Shown here one piece after another: positions 12,801 to 13,834 of a DNA stretch of 13,834 bases. The translations under genes and the position numbers were made by a program. This stretch comes from Clostridiaceae bacterium (GTDB lineage Bacteria; Bacillota; Clostridia; Oscillospirales; Acutalibacteraceae). Positions within the stretch are counted from its first letter, which is position 1. Each line of letters opens with the position of its first letter. The stretch is taken from the NCBI GenBank assembly GCA_016292705.1, contig JAEDHZ010000019.1, positions 1-13,834 of the forward strand. The letters run 5' to 3'. Under the pieces are notes generated by a model. The model was not told the DNA's origin. It did no database searches and worked only from the letters and a program-made list of their open reading frames with translations.

Positions 12801-13834
12801 ATGAAAAAATGTGTTTTTAAATCTTTCCTCTTTGTTTTTGCGGTCAGTACCCTTATTACCCTGTTTGTTTTTTCAGGTTCAGCAAAAACAGTAAATAAAA
12901 ACGGCTTTTCCTTTGATGTCGGCGAAAAGAGCGTTGCCGTCATTTCATACACCGGAAAAGCGAAAAAAGTCCGTATTCCGGAAAAGGTTCAATCGCTCCC
13001 TGTTACAAAAATCAACAACGAGTGTTTCTGGCAAGTCAGAACAATGACCTCGCTTTCAATTCCGGATACTGTTACGGAAATCGGTGAAAGCGCATTCAAC
13101 GAATGTACCGGTCTTTCAACGCTCGTTCTTCCAAAGGAGCTTCAAAAGCTCGGCAATTCCGCATTCTGGTATTGCACAAACCTCAGCACCGTTGTTCTTG
13201 ATTCAAAGGTTACAAAAATCGGCAAGGATGCTTTCCGTGGCTGCTCAAAGGTCACTGTATATGTTGTTGCGGGAACCCGTGCGGAAAAACATCTCAAAAA
13301 GCTCGGAACGGTGAAATATGCCTACACCTATCCCAAGGAGCTTTCCGCACCGAAAAAGCTCAGCCTTTTTGCCGGAAAAACCAAAGCACTCAAGGTCACC
13401 GGAACACCTTCGGATACTTATTATGATGAGCTTGAATACACCGGCTCAAACACAGCCGTTACCATTTCCGCTGACGGAGTTGTTTCTTCTTCCGGATGCG
13501 GAACAAGTGTAATCACAACAAGCGTCAAAGGTATGAACAGTGTCAGTGCGCAAACAAAAATCAATGTTCTTCCCCGCAGACCCGGTTCACTTTCCCAAAG
13601 CGCAAGCACGCGGACAAGCGTCACCATAAGCTGGAAAAAAGCCGTCGGCGCAACCGGCTACAGAATTTCACGCTTTGACAGCGCAAAAAACAAGTGGATA
13701 ACCCTCGCCGAAACCGACAAAACCGAATTTACCGTTCAAAATCTTGGTCGGGGCGAAAGCGTCCAACTGCGTGTCAGAAGTGTTTTCAGAAGCGGCAAAA
13801 CCGTTCTGCTCGGAAGCTATAAAACAATCATAGC
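12801..13834 (+). CDS. BspA-like leucine-rich-repeat surface protein with Ig-like and FN3 domains (partial, 3' end beyond window)
   Basis: An open frame runs from the ATG at 12801 to the window edge without a stop, giving at least 344 residues. GGAGGG lies 7 nt upstream. The signal peptide is residues ~1-28 (KKCVFKSFLFVFAVSTLITLFVFSGSA, stated by range of its hydrophobic core 9-25), with cleavage likely after GSA. Residues ~45-170 hold BspA/LRR_5-type repeats: SLSIPDTVTEIGESAFNECT (84-103), LVLPKELQKLGNSAFWYCT (108-126) and VVLDSKVTKIGKDAFRGCS (131-149). Residues ~178-256 (LSLFAGKTKALKVTGTP to TKINVLP) look like a Big_2-type Ig domain. Residues ~259-335 (VTISWKKAVGATGYRISRF, then VQLRVRSVF) form a fibronectin type III domain. 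Such proteins are secreted or wall-attached and are thought to act in adhesion or binding of extracellular material. The anchor, if any, lies outside the window. Confidence 0.9.
   Translation, partial: MKKCVFKSFLFVFAVSTLITLFVFSGSAKTVNKNGFSFDVGEKSVAVISYTGKAKKVRIPEKVQSLPVTKINNECFWQVRTMTSLSIPDTVTEIGESAFNECTGLSTLVLPKELQKLGNSAFWYCTNLSTVVLDSKVTKIGKDAFRGCSKVTVYVVAGTRAEKHLKKLGTVKYAYTYPKELSAPKKLSLFAGKTKALKVTGTPSDTYYDELEYTGSNTAVTISADGVVSSSGCGTSVITTSVKGMNSVSAQTKINVLPRRPGSLSQSASTRTSVTISWKKAVGATGYRISRFDSAKNKWITLAETDKTEFTVQNLGRGESVQLRVRSVFRSGKTVLLGSYKTII

Noticed and set aside
1..13834. CRISPR arrays, tRNA or rRNA genes, insertion sequences, phage genes
   Set aside because: No regularly spaced direct repeats, cloverleaf-like sequences, transposase motifs or terminal inverted repeats with target duplications were seen on either strand.

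Overview
The window looks like chromosomal DNA from a spore-forming, Gram-positive anaerobe of the class Clostridia, probably a Ruminococcaceae/Oscillospiraceae-type gut bacterium. Three things point there. It carries the spore genes gpr and spoIIP next to a divergent rpsT, the arrangement known from Bacillus and Clostridia. It has strong GGAGG ribosome binding sites and sigma-A-like promoters with 17-bp spacers. Its last gene is a BspA-like leucine-rich-repeat/Ig-like/FN3 surface protein of the kind common in gut Clostridia. The lineage is inferred from gene content only.

Layout. (1) Positions 104-2743, minus strand: a three-gene cell-surface glycan operon with two family 2 glycosyltransferases and one CDP-glycerol:glycerophosphotransferase-family protein. 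It has its own promoter at 2787-2815. A second leftward promoter at 37-65 drives something outside the window. (2) Positions 2928-8898, plus strand: a tight operon of a MarR-family regulator, an 886-residue membrane-anchored extracytoplasmic protein built from two copies of a ~330-residue unit, and a 913-residue MacB/FtsX-type ABC transporter with fused ATPase and permease. Its promoter overlaps two identical palindromic boxes set 21 bp apart, and it ends at a strong hairpin terminator at 8931-8981. (3) Positions 9106-9742, plus strand: a single-gene unit for a small exported protein with an Ig-like look. (4) Positions 9716-12061, minus strand: gpr, spoIIP and a small membrane protein coupled to spoIIP by a TAATG overlap. 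(5) Positions 12152-12523, plus strand: rpsT with promoter and terminator. (6) Positions 12801 to the right edge: the 5' part of the BspA-like surface protein gene.

How the genes work together. The surface-glycan operon builds or decorates a wall polymer. The gpr-spoIIP block acts in sporulation: SpoIIP in engulfment and Gpr in degrading small acid-soluble proteins at germination. The MarR-ABC operon is the least conventional part: a ligand-sensing repressor probably controls itself, a duplicated ectodomain protein that I do not recognise, and a MacB-type transporter. I infer that the ectodomain protein works with the transporter, because they share one transcript with 3 bp between them. That block is the best candidate for an undescribed system. 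I see no CRISPR array, tRNA, rRNA, insertion sequence or phage gene.
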